A DNA stretch of 64,000 nt, taken from Marisalimonas marina. GTDB lineage: Bacteria; Pseudomonadota; Alphaproteobacteria; Puniceispirillales; Marisalimonadaceae. Shown piece after piece: positions 34,627 to 43,513 of this stretch. Location of the stretch: the NCBI GenBank assembly GCA_038131365.1, contig JAYPPH010000005.1:186001-250000 (forward strand), read 5' to 3'. Every line of letters begins with the position of its first letter. Position 1 is the first letter of the stretch. Both the position numbers and the translations under genes were made by a program. The notes below the pieces were generated by a model that was given only the letters and a program-made list of their open reading frames with translations, was not told where the DNA came from and made no database searches.

Positions 34627-36765
34627 GTGTCACGTGCATACAATTTAAATAGATACAGAAATTTTGGCATTATAGCCCATATTGACGCAGGTAAAACTAC
34701 CACATCTGAAAGAATTTTATATTACACAGGAAAATCTCATAAGATAGGTGAGGTTCATGATGGTAATGCAACAATGGATTGGATGGAACAGGAACAGGAA
34801 AGAGGTATTACAATAACTTCAGCCGCAACTACTTGTTTTTGGTATAGAACTGAGGATGGCAAAACTTTTGATAAAGCCTATGGTAATTCTGAAGATGAAG
34901 CTAAATTTCGTTTTAATATAATAGACACACCTGGTCACGTTGATTTTACCATTGAAGTTGAGCGTTCTCTTGCCGTTTTGGATGGTGCAGTAGTGGTTTT
35001 AGACGCTAATGCGGGAATAGAGCCTCAAACCGAAACAGTTTGGAGGCAAGCTGATAGATATAAAGTTCCTAGAATAGTGTTTGTTAATAAAATGGACAAA
35101 ATAGGCGCTGATTTCTTTAAATGCGTTGATATGGTAAAGGATAGGACAGGAGCTACTCCTTTGCCAATAAACCTCCCTATAGGAGCTGAAAATAATTTTG
35201 CTGGACTTGTTGACTTGGTTTCAATGAAGGAATGGGTATGGGACTCAGAGGATTTAGGAGCCACATGGACTATTCGCGATATAAGAGAGGATTTGGTCGA
35301 GAAAGCTAAATCCATGAGAGCTGACCTTGTCGAACTTGCTGTTGAGCAAGACGATGAGTGGATGGAAAAATATCTAGAGGGTGAAGAGCCTGATGAAATT
35401 TCCTTAAGAAAACTGATCAGGAAGGGAACGCTTGCTATGAAATTTGTTCCAATCCTTTGTGGTTCCGCATTTAAAAATAAAGGCGTTCAAACCATGTTGA
35501 ACTCAGTCATAGATTATTTGCCAGATCCATTAGATGTTCCTGCTTATACTGGCTTTCTACCTGGCGACAAAACAGAAACACGAAACATTGAGAGAACAGC
35601 AAATGACCAAGAACCTTTTTCTGGTCTTGCATTTAAAATAATGAATGATCCTTTTGTGGGATCTCTTACCTTTTTAAGAATTTATTCAGGAACCATTAAG
35701 AAAGGTGATTCCTTATTAAATTCAACTAAAGGTAAAAAAGAGCGTGTTGGTAGAATGATGATGATGCATTCCAACAATAGGGAAGAGATTGATGAAGCTT
35801 TTGCTGGCGATATAGTTGCACTTGCTGGAATGAAAGAAACAACAACTGGGGATACTCTTTGTGATAACCTTAAACCTGTTGTTCTTGAAACTATGTCATT
35901 TCCTAATCCGGTTATAGAAATAGCAGTGGAGCCGAAGTCTAAGAATGATCAGGAAAAAATGTCAGCAGGGTTAGCGCGACTAGCTGCCGAAGATCCCTCA
36001 TTTCAAGTCTCAACAGACACTGAGTCAGGGCAGACTATTATGAAAGGTATGGGGGAGCTTCATCTAGATATTTTAATCGATAGACTTAAACGCGAATTTA
36101 AAGTCGAGGCAAATATTGGCGCTCCGCAAGTGGCTTATAGAGAAACCATAACTAAAGAATTTGAAGTTGACTATACTCACAAAAAACAATCAGGAGGTTC
36201 TGGTCAATTTGCTAGGGTTAAGATGATTTTTTCACCAAACCCAGATAAAGATTTTGAGTTTATTAACTCTATTAAAGGTGGAAATATACCATCCGAGTAT
36301 ATACCAGGCGTAGAAAAGGGGCTCATGCAAGCAAAAGAATCTGGAATAATCGCTGGATTCCCCGCTATAGACTTCAAGGTTAATCTTCATGATGGTGCAT
36401 ATCATGATGTTGACTCCTCAGTTATGGCGTTTGAGATAGCTGCTAGAGCTGCTTTCAGAGAGGGTATGGCTAAAGCTTCCCCAGTTCTTTTGGAGCCTAT
36501 AATGAAAGTAGAATGTGTTACTCCTGAGGAATACATGGGAGATATTATTGGTGATCTAAACAGTAGACGTGGTCAAGTTAGTGGTATGGATAGTAGAGGT
36601 AATGTGCAAGTAATAAATGCAATGGTTCCTCTTGCAAATATGTTTGGGTACGTAAATAATTTAAGATCAATGAGTCAGGGAAGGGCTCAATATACAATGA
36701 TATTTGATCATTATGATCAGGTCCCACAAGCTGTTGCTGATGAAGTCAAGGCTAAATTAGCTTAA
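34627..36765 (+). CDS. fusA: Elongation factor G
   Basis: Translocation GTPase, 712 aa. It starts with GTG at 34627 preceded by TAGGAG. G motifs are AHIDAGKTTTSERIL, DTPGHVDFT and NKMDK. The domain IV tip is visible in YRETITKEFEVDYTHKKQSGG, quoted in parts as YRETITKE and HKKQSGGSGQFA, and the C-terminal GYVNNLRSMSQGRA is intact. Only 31 bp separate it from tuf copy 2. Confidence 0.99.
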   Translation: MSRAYNLNRYRNFGIIAHIDAGKTTTSERILYYTGKSHKIGEVHDGNATMDWMEQEQERGITITSAATTCFWYRTEDGKTFDKAYGNSEDEAKFRFNIIDTPGHVDFTIEVERSLAVLDGAVVVLDANAGIEPQTETVWRQADRYKVPRIVFVNKMDKIGADFFKCVDMVKDRTGATPLPINLPIGAENNFAGLVDLVSMKEWVWDSEDLGATWTIRDIREDLVEKAKSMRADLVELAVEQDDEWMEKYLEGEEPDEISLRKLIRKGTLAMKFVPILCGSAFKNKGVQTMLNSVIDYLPDPLDVPAYTGFLPGDKTETRNIERTANDQEPFSGLAFKIMNDPFVGSLTFLRIYSGTIKKGDSLLNSTKGKKERVGRMMMMHSNNREEIDEAFAGDIVALAGMKETTTGDTLCDNLKPVVLETMSFPNPVIEIAVEPKSKNDQEKMSAGLARLAAEDPSFQVSTDTESGQTIMKGMGELHLDILIDRLKREFKVEANIGAPQVAYRETITKEFEVDYTHKKQSGGSGQFARVKMIFSPNPDKDFEFINSIKGGNIPSEYIPGVEKGLMQAKESGIIAGFPAIDFKVNLHDGAYHDVDSSVMAFEIAARAAFREGMAKASPVLLEPIMKVECVTPEEYMGDIIGDLNSRRGQVSGMDSRGNVQVINAMVPLANMFGYVNNLRSMSQGRAQYTMIFDHYDQVPQAVADEVKAKLA

Positions 36766-38023
36766 CAAACAAACCAAGAGAAAGAAAGGTCATAAGATGT
36801 CTAAAGAAAAATTTGATCGTAGTAAACCGCACGTAAACATTGGTACAATTGGCCATGTTGACCATGGTAAGACTACACTAACTGCAGCAATTACAAAAGT
36901 TATGGCTGATGCTGGCCGTGCTGATTTTTCTGCCTATGACCAAATTGATAAGGCGCCTGAGGAGAGAGAAAGAGGTATAACTATCTCTACTGCTCATGTT
37001 GAATATGAAACAGAGAATCGTCATTATGCTCACGTTGATTGTCCTGGCCATGCTGATTACGTTAAAAACATGATCACAGGTGCAGCTCAAATGGATGGTG
37101 CTATTTTAGTTGTGAATGCAGCTGATGGTCCTATGCCACAAACTAAAGAACATATTCTACTTGCTCGTCAGGTTGGTGTGCCATCATTAGTTGTATACAT
37201 GAACAAGGTTGATCAGGTTGATGATGAAGAGTTGTTAGAATTAGTAGAGTTAGAAATTCGAGAGCTTCTAAGTAGTTATGACTTTCCTGGTGATGATATT
37301 CCTATTGTAAAAGGAAGTGCCTTAGCAGCTTTAGAAGGTCGTGATGAGGCCATAGGTGTAAATTCAATTACAGAATTAATGGCCGCTGTAGATTCTTACA
37401 TTCCACAACCTGAGCGTGATAAAGATAAGCCTTTTTTAATGCCTATTGAAGATGTTTTTTCCATATCAGGAAGAGGTACTGTTGTTACAGGTCGTGTTGA
37501 ACGAGGTGTAATAAAAGTTGGTGAGGAAATAGAAATTGTTGGCATAAAGGAAACAACTAAGACAACATGTACTGGCGTTGAAATGTTCCGTAAACTTCTA
37601 GATTCTGGAGAAGCGGGTGACAATGTTGGTGTTCTTTTAAGAGGAACAAAAAGAGAAGAAGTTGAGCGTGGTCAGGTATTGTCTGCACCGGGTTCGATTA
37701 AGCCTTACTCTAAGTTTAAAGGTGAAGCTTATATTCTTACAAAGGATGAGGGTGGAAGACATACACCGTTTTTTAGTAATTATCGCCCACAGTTTTATTT
37801 TAGAACAACTGATGTTACAGGTGCGGTTGAGCTGCCAGCTGGAACAGAAATGGTAATGCCGGGAGATAATATAGCTATAACAGTTGAGCTTATTGCGCCG
37901 ATTGCTATGGATGAAGGCTTAAGGTTTGCAATCCGAGAGGGTGGTAGAACTGTTGGCGCTGGTGTTGTATCAAGCATTGAGTCTTAAAAAGAGAATATTT
38001 AACAGTTAATATAATGAGGTTTT
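36764..38023 (+). repeat. 1,260-bp direct repeat, copy 2 (tuf with flanks)
   Basis: Partner of 20607-21866 and apparently identical to it. It begins inside the fusA stop region and ends inside the rpsJ ribosome-binding site, so this is the native context from which the repeated flanks derive. Confidence 0.95.
36797..37987 (+). CDS. tuf: Elongation factor Tu, copy 2
   Basis: Identical in sequence to the EF-Tu at 20640-21830 (396 aa, all GTPase motifs intact). Here it occupies the classical str-operon position, fusA-tuf-rpsJ, joining the str and S10 operons without a visible terminator. Perfect identity of two copies 16 kb apart implies ongoing gene conversion or very recent duplication. Confidence 0.99.
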   Translation: MSKEKFDRSKPHVNIGTIGHVDHGKTTLTAAITKVMADAGRADFSAYDQIDKAPEERERGITISTAHVEYETENRHYAHVDCPGHADYVKNMITGAAQMDGAILVVNAADGPMPQTKEHILLARQVGVPSLVVYMNKVDQVDDEELLELVELEIRELLSSYDFPGDDIPIVKGSALAALEGRDEAIGVNSITELMAAVDSYIPQPERDKDKPFLMPIEDVFSISGRGTVVTGRVERGVIKVGEEIEIVGIKETTKTTCTGVEMFRKLLDSGEAGDNVGVLLRGTKREEVERGQVLSAPGSIKPYSKFKGEAYILTKDEGGRHTPFFSNYRPQFYFRTTDVTGAVELPAGTEMVMPGDNIAITVELIAPIAMDEGLRFAIREGGRTVGAGVVSSIES

Positions 38024-38024
38024 T

Positions 38025-38333
38025 ATGGATAGCCAAAATATCAGAATAAGACTTAAAGCCTTTGATCATAGAATTCTTGATCAATCAACATCTGAGATTG
38101 TAAATACTGCCAGAAGAACTGGAGCTAAAATACGTGGGCCTATACCTTTGCCTACATCTTTAAACAGATTTACAGTTCTTCGTGGTCCTCATGTTGATAA
38201 AAAGAGTAGAGAGCAATTTGAAATGAGAACTCATAAACGCGTGTTAGATATAATTGAGCCAACACCTCAGACTGTTGATGCTCTTATGAAATTAGATCTT
38301 GCATCTGGTGTTGATGTAGAAATTAAATTATAG
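38025..38333 (+). CDS. rpsJ: 30S ribosomal protein S10
   Basis: 30S head protein and NusE transcription factor, 102 aa. It has NIRIRLKAFDHRILDQS, GAKIRGPIPLPT, FTVLRGPHVDKKSREQFE and THKRVLDIIEPT. The ribosome-binding site GAGG lies just upstream, within the end of the tuf repeat. First gene of the S10 operon. Confidence 0.99.
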   Translation: MDSQNIRIRLKAFDHRILDQSTSEIVNTARRTGAKIRGPIPLPTSLNRFTVLRGPHVDKKSREQFEMRTHKRVLDIIEPTPQTVDALMKLDLASGVDVEIKL

Positions 38334-38342
38334 GAATTCATT

Positions 38343-39113
38343 ATGCGTTGCGGTGTTGTTGTAAGAAAATTAGGAATGTCTCGTGTTTTTGATAACGATG
38401 GCAATCACGTTCCAGTGACTATATTAAAGTTAGAAGACGTTGAGGTTTTATCTACAAAATCAATCGAAAAGGACGGTTATTGTGCTCTACAGATAGGTTT
38501 TGGTAATAAGAAGCCAAAGAATATTACAAAACCCCTTAGAGGTTTCTTTGCTAAAGCTAAGAGCGAACCTAAAGAAAAAGTTGTAGAGTTTAGGGTTAGT
38601 GAAGATGCTGTCCTAAAAGTAGGTGATAAGATTGGTGTAAATCATTTTGTTGCAGGACAAAAAGTTGATTTGGTTGGTTTGTCACAGGGTAAAGGTTTTT
38701 CTGGAGCTATGAAGAGGCATAACTTTGGTGGTATGCAAGCTACACACGGTGTTTCTATAAGTCATAGATCTCATGGTTCCACAGGTAATAGTCAAGATCC
38801 TGGTCGAACATGGAAGGGAAAAAAAATGGCAGGTCAGTATGGCAATGTCAGAAAAACAATTCAAAACCTTACAGTAGTTCAGTTAATAGAAGAAGAAGAT
38901 CTTATACTAGTCAAGGGTGGGGTTCCAGGATCAAAAAACAATATTCTTAAAATGTCTGATGCTATTAAGCATAAAACTCCAGAAAATGTTCCATTCCCAG
39001 GTGGACTTAAATCTTCCTCAACGAAAGATGAAGTAAAAGTTGAGGAAACAGAAAATAAGGGTAAGGTTACTGATCAAAATATCCAGAATGATGGAGATAA
39101 AGTTGAAAATTAA
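38343..39113 (+). CDS. rplC: 50S ribosomal protein L3, with a long acidic/basic C-terminal tail
   Basis: Early 50S assembly protein near the peptidyl-transferase centre. The core has RCGVVVRKLGMSRVF, VVGLSQGKGF-like LVGLSQGKGFSGAMKRH, and the loop GGMQATHGVSISHRSHGSTG with the glutamine that PrmB methylates in other bacteria. At 256 aa it exceeds the common ~210-230: about 45 residues follow the core (after KHKTPENVPFPGG), rich in Lys, Glu, Asp and Asn and low in hydrophobics. Its end overlaps the rplD start. Confidence 0.97.
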   Translation: MRCGVVVRKLGMSRVFDNDGNHVPVTILKLEDVEVLSTKSIEKDGYCALQIGFGNKKPKNITKPLRGFFAKAKSEPKEKVVEFRVSEDAVLKVGDKIGVNHFVAGQKVDLVGLSQGKGFSGAMKRHNFGGMQATHGVSISHRSHGSTGNSQDPGRTWKGKKMAGQYGNVRKTIQNLTVVQLIEEEDLILVKGGVPGSKNNILKMSDAIKHKTPENVPFPGGLKSSSTKDEVKVEETENKGKVTDQNIQNDGDKVEN

Positions 39114-39720
39114 ATCATTAAGTTTACAAAACAAGCCTGGCAAAGAACTAGTTTTAGATGAGAAAATCTTTGGTTTGGATCCTAGGGAAGATATTATTGC
39201 TAGGGTTGTAAGGTGGCAGCTTGCAAAAAGAAGACTTGGTAACCATTCTGTTAAAACCAGAAGTGAAGTAAAAATGACTACTGCTAAAATGTATAAACAA
39301 AAAGGTACAGGAAAAGCAAGACATGGTTCTGGTTCAGTATCCCAATTTAGGGGAGGTGGAATGGCGCATGGGCCAGTTGTTCATTCACATTCTCATAGAT
39401 TGAATAAAAAAGTTAGAAAACTTGGATTAAAATCAGCTCTGTCTGATAAATTTAAGCTTGGTAAACTTTTAATTTTAGATAGTTTGAAATGTGATGGTAA
39501 AACTTCAAGTCTTAAGAAAAATTTTGATAAGCTAGGTGTTGAAAACACTCTAGTCATTTCAGGCGAAAAAGTTGATGAAAACTTTCTTAAAGCTTCAAGT
39601 AATATTAAAAATGTAGACGTACTTACATATCAAGGCATGAATGTCTATGACATTGTAAAAAAAGATAATCTAATCATTGTTGATGACGCATTAAAATTAA
39701 TTGAGGAGCGCTTATCATGA
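39103..39720 (+). CDS. rplD: 50S ribosomal protein L4
   Basis: Tunnel protein and, in E. coli, repressor of the S10 operon. The best start is TTG at 39103, with GGAG at 39093-39096 and six bases of spacing. It yields MKIKSLSLQNKPGKEL followed by IFGLDPREDI as in relatives (205 aa); ATG at 39091 is an alternative. RWQLAKRRLGNHSVKTRSEV, KGTGKARHGS and FRGGGMAHGP are family signatures. The start lies inside the end of rplC and the stop overlaps rplW (ATGA). Confidence 0.96.
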   Translation: MKIKSLSLQNKPGKELVLDEKIFGLDPREDIIARVVRWQLAKRRLGNHSVKTRSEVKMTTAKMYKQKGTGKARHGSGSVSQFRGGGMAHGPVVHSHSHRLNKKVRKLGLKSALSDKFKLGKLLILDSLKCDGKTSSLKKNFDKLGVENTLVISGEKVDENFLKASSNIKNVDVLTYQGMNVYDIVKKDNLIIVDDALKLIEERLS

Positions 39721-40046
39721 GTGTAAGGCCAAGAAAGAAAATTGAGGCTAACGTAAGTCTTAACAAGGCTTATCAAGTTATTTTAAGTCCTCTTGTAACA
39801 GAAAAGTCAACGCAAATGTCGGAGCATAATAAAATTGTGTTCTCGGTTCCACTTAGTGCAAGCAAATTTGATGTTAAGTCATCAATAGAAAAAATATTTT
39901 CTGTAAAAGTAAAGTCAGTTAATACTATTTTATTAAAAGGTAAATCTAAGAGATTTAAAGGTATTCTTGGAAAAAGATCGGATACTAAAAAAGCTATTGT
40001 TACGTTGGCTCCTGGCAACACAATAGATTTGTCTGTAGGAGTATAA
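39717..40046 (+). CDS. rplW: 50S ribosomal protein L23
   Basis: Exit-site protein and docking point for trigger factor and SRP, 109 aa. The core reads YQVILSPLVTEKSTQMSE, FSVPLSASKFDVKSSIEKIF (parts: ASKFDVKSSIEKIF) and VKSVNTILLKGKSKRFKG. A ~15-residue basic N-terminal extension precedes it. Its ATG overlaps the rplD stop by four bases. Confidence 0.97.
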   Translation: MSVRPRKKIEANVSLNKAYQVILSPLVTEKSTQMSEHNKIVFSVPLSASKFDVKSSIEKIFSVKVKSVNTILLKGKSKRFKGILGKRSDTKKAIVTLAPGNTIDLSVGV

Positions 40047-40047
40047 A

Positions 40048-40872
40048 ATGGCACTAAAACAATATAAACCTAATACACCGGGACAACGTGGTCTGGTTTT
40101 AGTCGATAAGTCTGATTTGTATAAAGGTAAGCCAGTTAAAAGGCTTACAGAAGGTTTAAACAAATCTGGTGGTAGAAATAACTCTGGAAAAATTACTATG
40201 TGGCAAAGAGGTGGTGGTCACAAAAGGCGTTATAGAATTATTGATTTTAAGCGAACAAAAAAAGATCTGATTGGAACAGTCGAGAGATTAGAATATGATC
40301 CTAATAGATCTGCATACATAGCATTGATTAAATACGAAGATTCTGAATTGAAGTATATAATTGCACCTCAGAGACTTAATGTAGGCGACAAGGTGGTTTC
40401 TTCTAACAAAGCAGATATAAAGCCTGGAAACTGTATGCCTTTGTCTTCAGTTCCTGTTGGAACGATTATTCATAACGTAGAATTAAAGCCAGGTAAGGGT
40501 GGACAAATTGCTCGTTCTGCAGGTTCTTATGTTCAGCTTATTGGTAAAGATGTTTCTTATTCAATATTAAGGCTAATGTCAGGTGAAGTTAGGCTTGTTT
40601 TATCATCCTGTCTTTGTACAGTTGGTGCTGTGTCAAACCCTGATAATCAAAATACAAATTTAGGTAAGGCTGGTAGAAACAGATGGTTGGGAAAGCGACC
40701 AACTGTGAGAGGTGTTGCTATGAACCCTGTTGATCACCCACATGGTGGTGGTGAGGGTAGAACTTCAGGTGGTAGGCATCCAGTTACTCCTTGGGGTAAG
40801 CCTACAAAAGGTTATAGAACTAGAAATAATAAAAGAACTGACAAATTAATAATTAGAAGAAGAAAAGTTTAG
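40048..40872 (+). CDS. rplB: 50S ribosomal protein L2
   Basis: Core 50S protein needed for subunit joining and peptidyl transfer, 274 aa. It has the N-terminal KQYKPNTPGQRGLV, GGGHKRRYRIIDFKR, and the C-terminal VRGVAMNPVDHPHGGGEG, with the conserved histidine near the active centre. Begins 1 bp after the rplW stop. Confidence 0.99.
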   Translation: MALKQYKPNTPGQRGLVLVDKSDLYKGKPVKRLTEGLNKSGGRNNSGKITMWQRGGGHKRRYRIIDFKRTKKDLIGTVERLEYDPNRSAYIALIKYEDSELKYIIAPQRLNVGDKVVSSNKADIKPGNCMPLSSVPVGTIIHNVELKPGKGGQIARSAGSYVQLIGKDVSYSILRLMSGEVRLVLSSCLCTVGAVSNPDNQNTNLGKAGRNRWLGKRPTVRGVAMNPVDHPHGGGEGRTSGGRHPVTPWGKPTKGYRTRNNKRTDKLIIRRRKV

Positions 40873-40881
40873 GAAAGTTAT

Positions 40882-41157
40882 ATGACAAGATCTATATGGA
40901 AAGGTCCATTTGTGGATGGTTACTTGCTAAAAAAAGCAGATGCTTCAAGAGAATCTGGTAGGAATGATGTAATAAAAACATGGTCTAGAAGATCTACTAT
41001 TATGCCTCAATTCGTGGGTCTTACATTCGGCGTCTATAATGGTAAAAAGTTTATTCCTGTGACGATAACTGAAGCTATGGTAGGCCATAAACTTGGTGAA
41101 TTCTCACCTACTAGAACGTATTATGGTCATACTGCAGACAAAAAGGCAAAGAGATAG
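40882..41157 (+). CDS. rpsS: 30S ribosomal protein S19
   Basis: Head protein at the A-site finger contact, 91 aa. It has TRSIWKGPFVDGYLLKK, IKTWSRRSTIMPQFVGLTFGVYNGKKF (parts: TWSRRSTIMPQFVG) and VGHKLGEFSPTRTYYGH. Start ATG at 40882 after rplB. Confidence 0.99.
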   Translation: MTRSIWKGPFVDGYLLKKADASRESGRNDVIKTWSRRSTIMPQFVGLTFGVYNGKKFIPVTITEAMVGHKLGEFSPTRTYYGHTADKKAKR

Positions 41158-41164
41158 GTTAAAA

Positions 41165-41542
41165 ATGGGTAAGCAAAAAAATAAAAGAAGAGAATTGGAC
41201 AACGAAGCTAAAGTTGTCCTACGTAACATTAGAGTCAGTCCTCAAAAGCTCAACTTAGTTGCCCAGATGATAAGAAAGCAGGCGGCCTCTAAAGCTATTT
41301 CTATACTTGAGTTTTCTAAAAGAAGAATCTCAAATGATGTTGAAAAGGCCCTCAGGTCTGCAATTGCAAATGCAGAAAATAACCACTCGCTAGATATAGA
41401 TAAGTTGGTAGTTAAAGAAGCTTATGTTGGTAAGGGGTTGGTGATGAAACGTTTTCATGCAAGGGCAAGAGGCAGAGGTGCTAGGATAATTAAACCTTTT
41501 TCTCATCTTACTATTATTTTATCTGAACAGGAAGGCAGTTAA
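41165..41542 (+). CDS. rplV: 50S ribosomal protein L22
   Basis: Lines the peptide exit tunnel, 125 aa from the ATG at 41165 (MGKQKNKRREL). The frame is open from 41093, but that part lies within rpsS and is not conserved. Family features are RNIRVSPQKLNLVAQMIR, NAENNHSLDIDKLVVKEAYVGKG (parts: ANAENNHSLD) and the C-terminal KRFHARARGRGARIIKP. Confidence 0.97.
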   Translation: MGKQKNKRRELDNEAKVVLRNIRVSPQKLNLVAQMIRKQAASKAISILEFSKRRISNDVEKALRSAIANAENNHSLDIDKLVVKEAYVGKGLVMKRFHARARGRGARIIKPFSHLTIILSEQEGS

Positions 41543-41543
41543 T

Positions 41544-42245
41544 ATGGGGCAGAAAACTCAACCAGTTGGTTTTAGGCTAGGTATAAATAGAACTTGGGAC
41601 TCAAGATGGTTTGGAGGTAAATCATATGCAGATTTACTACATCAAGATATTAGTGTTCGTAAATATTTATTTGAAAAATTAAAATCCGCTGCTGTTAGTA
41701 AAATAGTTATTGAAAGACCTGCAGGCCGAGCTAGAATTTCGATATATGCAGGTAGACCAGGTCTTGTAATTGGCAAAAAAGGTCAAGATATTGAAACTCT
41801 CAAAAAAACTCTTAGTACAAAGATTGGTGCAGAAGTTAGTCTTAACATTATAGAAATTAGAAAGCCAGAGCTTGATGCTAAGCTTGTAGCAGATGGTATT
41901 GCTCAGCAACTTGAACGAAGGGTTGCTTTTAGAAGGGCCATGAAAAGAGCTGTTCAAGGTGCAATAAGGCTTGGTGCTGGGGGTGTTAGGATAAACTGTG
42001 CCGGAAGATTAGGTGGAGCTGAAATAGCTAGGACTGAATGGTATAGAGAGGGAAGAGTTCCTTTGCATACACTAAGAGCTGATGTTGACTATGGTGAATC
42101 TACAGCTTTTACAACTTATGGAGCAACTGGAATAAAGGTATGGATTTTTAAAGGTGAAGTTATGGAACATGATCCAATGGCACAAGACAAAAGGATGTCA
42201 GGTGCTACAAAAGGGTCAAATATAAAATCTATGAATCAGGGGTAA
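41544..42245 (+). CDS. rpsC: 30S ribosomal protein S3
   Basis: mRNA entry-site protein with helicase role, 233 aa. It starts MGQKTQPVGFRLGI and has the KH-domain GRPGLVIGKKGQDIE and the C-terminal GRLGGAEIARTEWYREGRVPLHTLRADVDY (parts: GRLGGAEIARTEWY, VPLHTLRADVDY). Begins 1 bp after rplV. Confidence 0.99.
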   Translation: MGQKTQPVGFRLGINRTWDSRWFGGKSYADLLHQDISVRKYLFEKLKSAAVSKIVIERPAGRARISIYAGRPGLVIGKKGQDIETLKKTLSTKIGAEVSLNIIEIRKPELDAKLVADGIAQQLERRVAFRRAMKRAVQGAIRLGAGGVRINCAGRLGGAEIARTEWYREGRVPLHTLRADVDYGESTAFTTYGATGIKVWIFKGEVMEHDPMAQDKRMSGATKGSNIKSMNQG

Positions 42246-42250
42246 GTTTT

Positions 42251-42664
42251 ATGCTGCAACCGAAAAGAACAAAATTTAGAAAGGCTCATAAAGGTAGAAT
42301 TCACGGCTTGGCAAAAGGTGGTACCAAGCTAAATTTTGGTTCATATGGCTTAAAAGCCATTCAGCCAGAAAGGGTTACTGCTAGACAAATAGAGTCAGCT
42401 AGAAGAGCTATTACAAGGCACTTAAGAAGAGCAGGTAGAGTTTGGATCAGAGTTTTTCCTGATGTTCCTGTGTCAAGTAAGCCTGCTGAAGTGAGAATGG
42501 GTAAAGGTAAAGGCTCACCAGAATATTGGGTCTGTAGAGTTAAGCCTGGTAGGATTATGTTTGAACTGGATGGTGTTTCTGAGATTGCAGCAAAAGAGGC
42601 TTTGAGTTTAGCTGCAGCTAAGTTACCAATGCACACTAAAGTAGTTAAAAGATTAGGCGAATAA
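42251..42664 (+). CDS. rplP: 50S ribosomal protein L16
   Basis: Binds near the A-site tRNA elbow, 137 aa. It has MLQPKRTKFRKAHKGR, FGSYGLKAIQPERVTARQIESARRAI (parts: ARQIESARRAITRH), RVWIRVFPDVPVSSKP and MGKGKGSPEYWV. Five bases separate it from rpsC. Confidence 0.99.
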   Translation: MLQPKRTKFRKAHKGRIHGLAKGGTKLNFGSYGLKAIQPERVTARQIESARRAITRHLRRAGRVWIRVFPDVPVSSKPAEVRMGKGKGSPEYWVCRVKPGRIMFELDGVSEIAAKEALSLAAAKLPMHTKVVKRLGE

Positions 42665-42678
42665 TTAAAGAGGTTTAA

Positions 42679-42885
42679 ATGGCAAAGTATAAGCCCAAAG
42701 ATTTAAGAGTAAAAACTAGTGATGAACTTAAAGATCATCTTAAATTATTAAGAAAAGAGCAGTTCAATTTGCGTTTCCAAGTTAGTAATGGGCAAAATGA
42801 AAACCCTGCAAGGTTTAAGCAGATTAGAAGAGAAATTGCGTGTGTAAAAACTATTTTAAATAATACTGTGTCAACTAAAGTTTGA
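42679..42885 (+). CDS. rpmC: 50S ribosomal protein L29
   Basis: Small exit-site protein, 68 aa, mostly two helices: DLRVKTSDELKDHLKLLRKEQFNLRFQ (parts: LRKEQFNLRFQ) and RFKQIRREIACVKTIL. AGAGG stands just ahead of its ATG. Position between rplP and rpsQ is invariant. Confidence 0.98.
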   Translation: MAKYKPKDLRVKTSDELKDHLKLLRKEQFNLRFQVSNGQNENPARFKQIRREIACVKTILNNTVSTKV

Positions 42886-42895
42886 GGAAAACAAG

Positions 42896-43123
42896 ATGCC
42901 TAAAAGAATTTTAACTGGAAAAGTGGTAAGTAATAAGGCCGAAAAAACTATAACAGTTTTGATAGAAAGAAAGATAATGCATCCTATTTATAAAAAATTT
43001 GTAACAAAATCAAAAAAGGTTGCAGCTCATGATAGCCAAAACAAATTTAACGTTGGTGACGTTGTAAGTATTCAAGAGTGTGCTCCTATTTCAAAGAATA
43101 AGCGTTTTGAAGTTTTGTATTAG
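42896..43123 (+). CDS. rpsQ: 30S ribosomal protein S17
   Basis: Primary 16S rRNA-binding OB-fold protein, 75 aa. It has ILTGKVVSNKAEKTITVLIER, quoted in parts as GKVVSNKAEKTITV, HPIYKKFVTKSKKVAAHD and GDVVSIQECAPISKNKRFEV, the usual C-terminal signature. Confidence 0.98.
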   Translation: MPKRILTGKVVSNKAEKTITVLIERKIMHPIYKKFVTKSKKVAAHDSQNKFNVGDVVSIQECAPISKNKRFEVLY

Positions 43124-43144
43124 GATAAATCTGGGAGACAAAAA

Positions 43145-43513
43145 ATGATTCAGATGCAAAGTAATTTAGAAGTTGCAGATAATTCGGGTGCAAGAAGAGT
43201 TCAGTGTATTAAAGTTTTAGGTGGTTCTGGTCGTAAAACTGCAGCCGTTGGCGATGTGATTGTTGTGTCTATTAAAGAAGCTATCCCCAGAGGACGTGTT
43301 AAAAAGGGTGATGTCCACAGGGCTGTTATAGTTAGAACTTCAAAAGAAGTTCGCAGAAATGATGGCACTTGTATTAGGTTTGATAAAAATGCAGCTGTAT
43401 TAGTTAATAAAAGTAATGAACCAATTGGTACAAGAATTTTTGGTCCTGTAACAAGAGAGTTGAGAAGTAGAAAATTTATGAAAATTGTATCTCTTGCTCC
43501 GGAGGTTTTATAA
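43145..43513 (+). CDS. rplN: 50S ribosomal protein L14
   Basis: Intersubunit bridge protein, 122 aa. It has MIQMQSNLEVADNSGARRV, GDVIVVSIKEAIPRG, VHRAVIVRTSKEVRR, and FGPVTRELRSRKFMKIVSLAPEV (parts: VTRELRSRKFMKIVSLA). Its stop overlaps the rplX start (TAATG). Confidence 0.99.
   Translation: MIQMQSNLEVADNSGARRVQCIKVLGGSGRKTAAVGDVIVVSIKEAIPRGRVKKGDVHRAVIVRTSKEVRRNDGTCIRFDKNAAVLVNKSNEPIGTRIFGPVTRELRSRKFMKIVSLAPEVL

Noticed and set aside
36764..38023. tuf duplication as part of a transposon
   Set aside because: The identical segment has no inverted ends or target-site duplication and contains only tuf and its natural flanks; conversion or duplication by recombination explains it.
41093..41164. 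Longer rplV frame overlapping rpsS
   Set aside because: The overlap is out-of-frame rpsS sequence; the ATG at 41165 begins the conserved L22. The same reasoning applies to 45070-45138 (rplF) and 39040-39102 (rplD).
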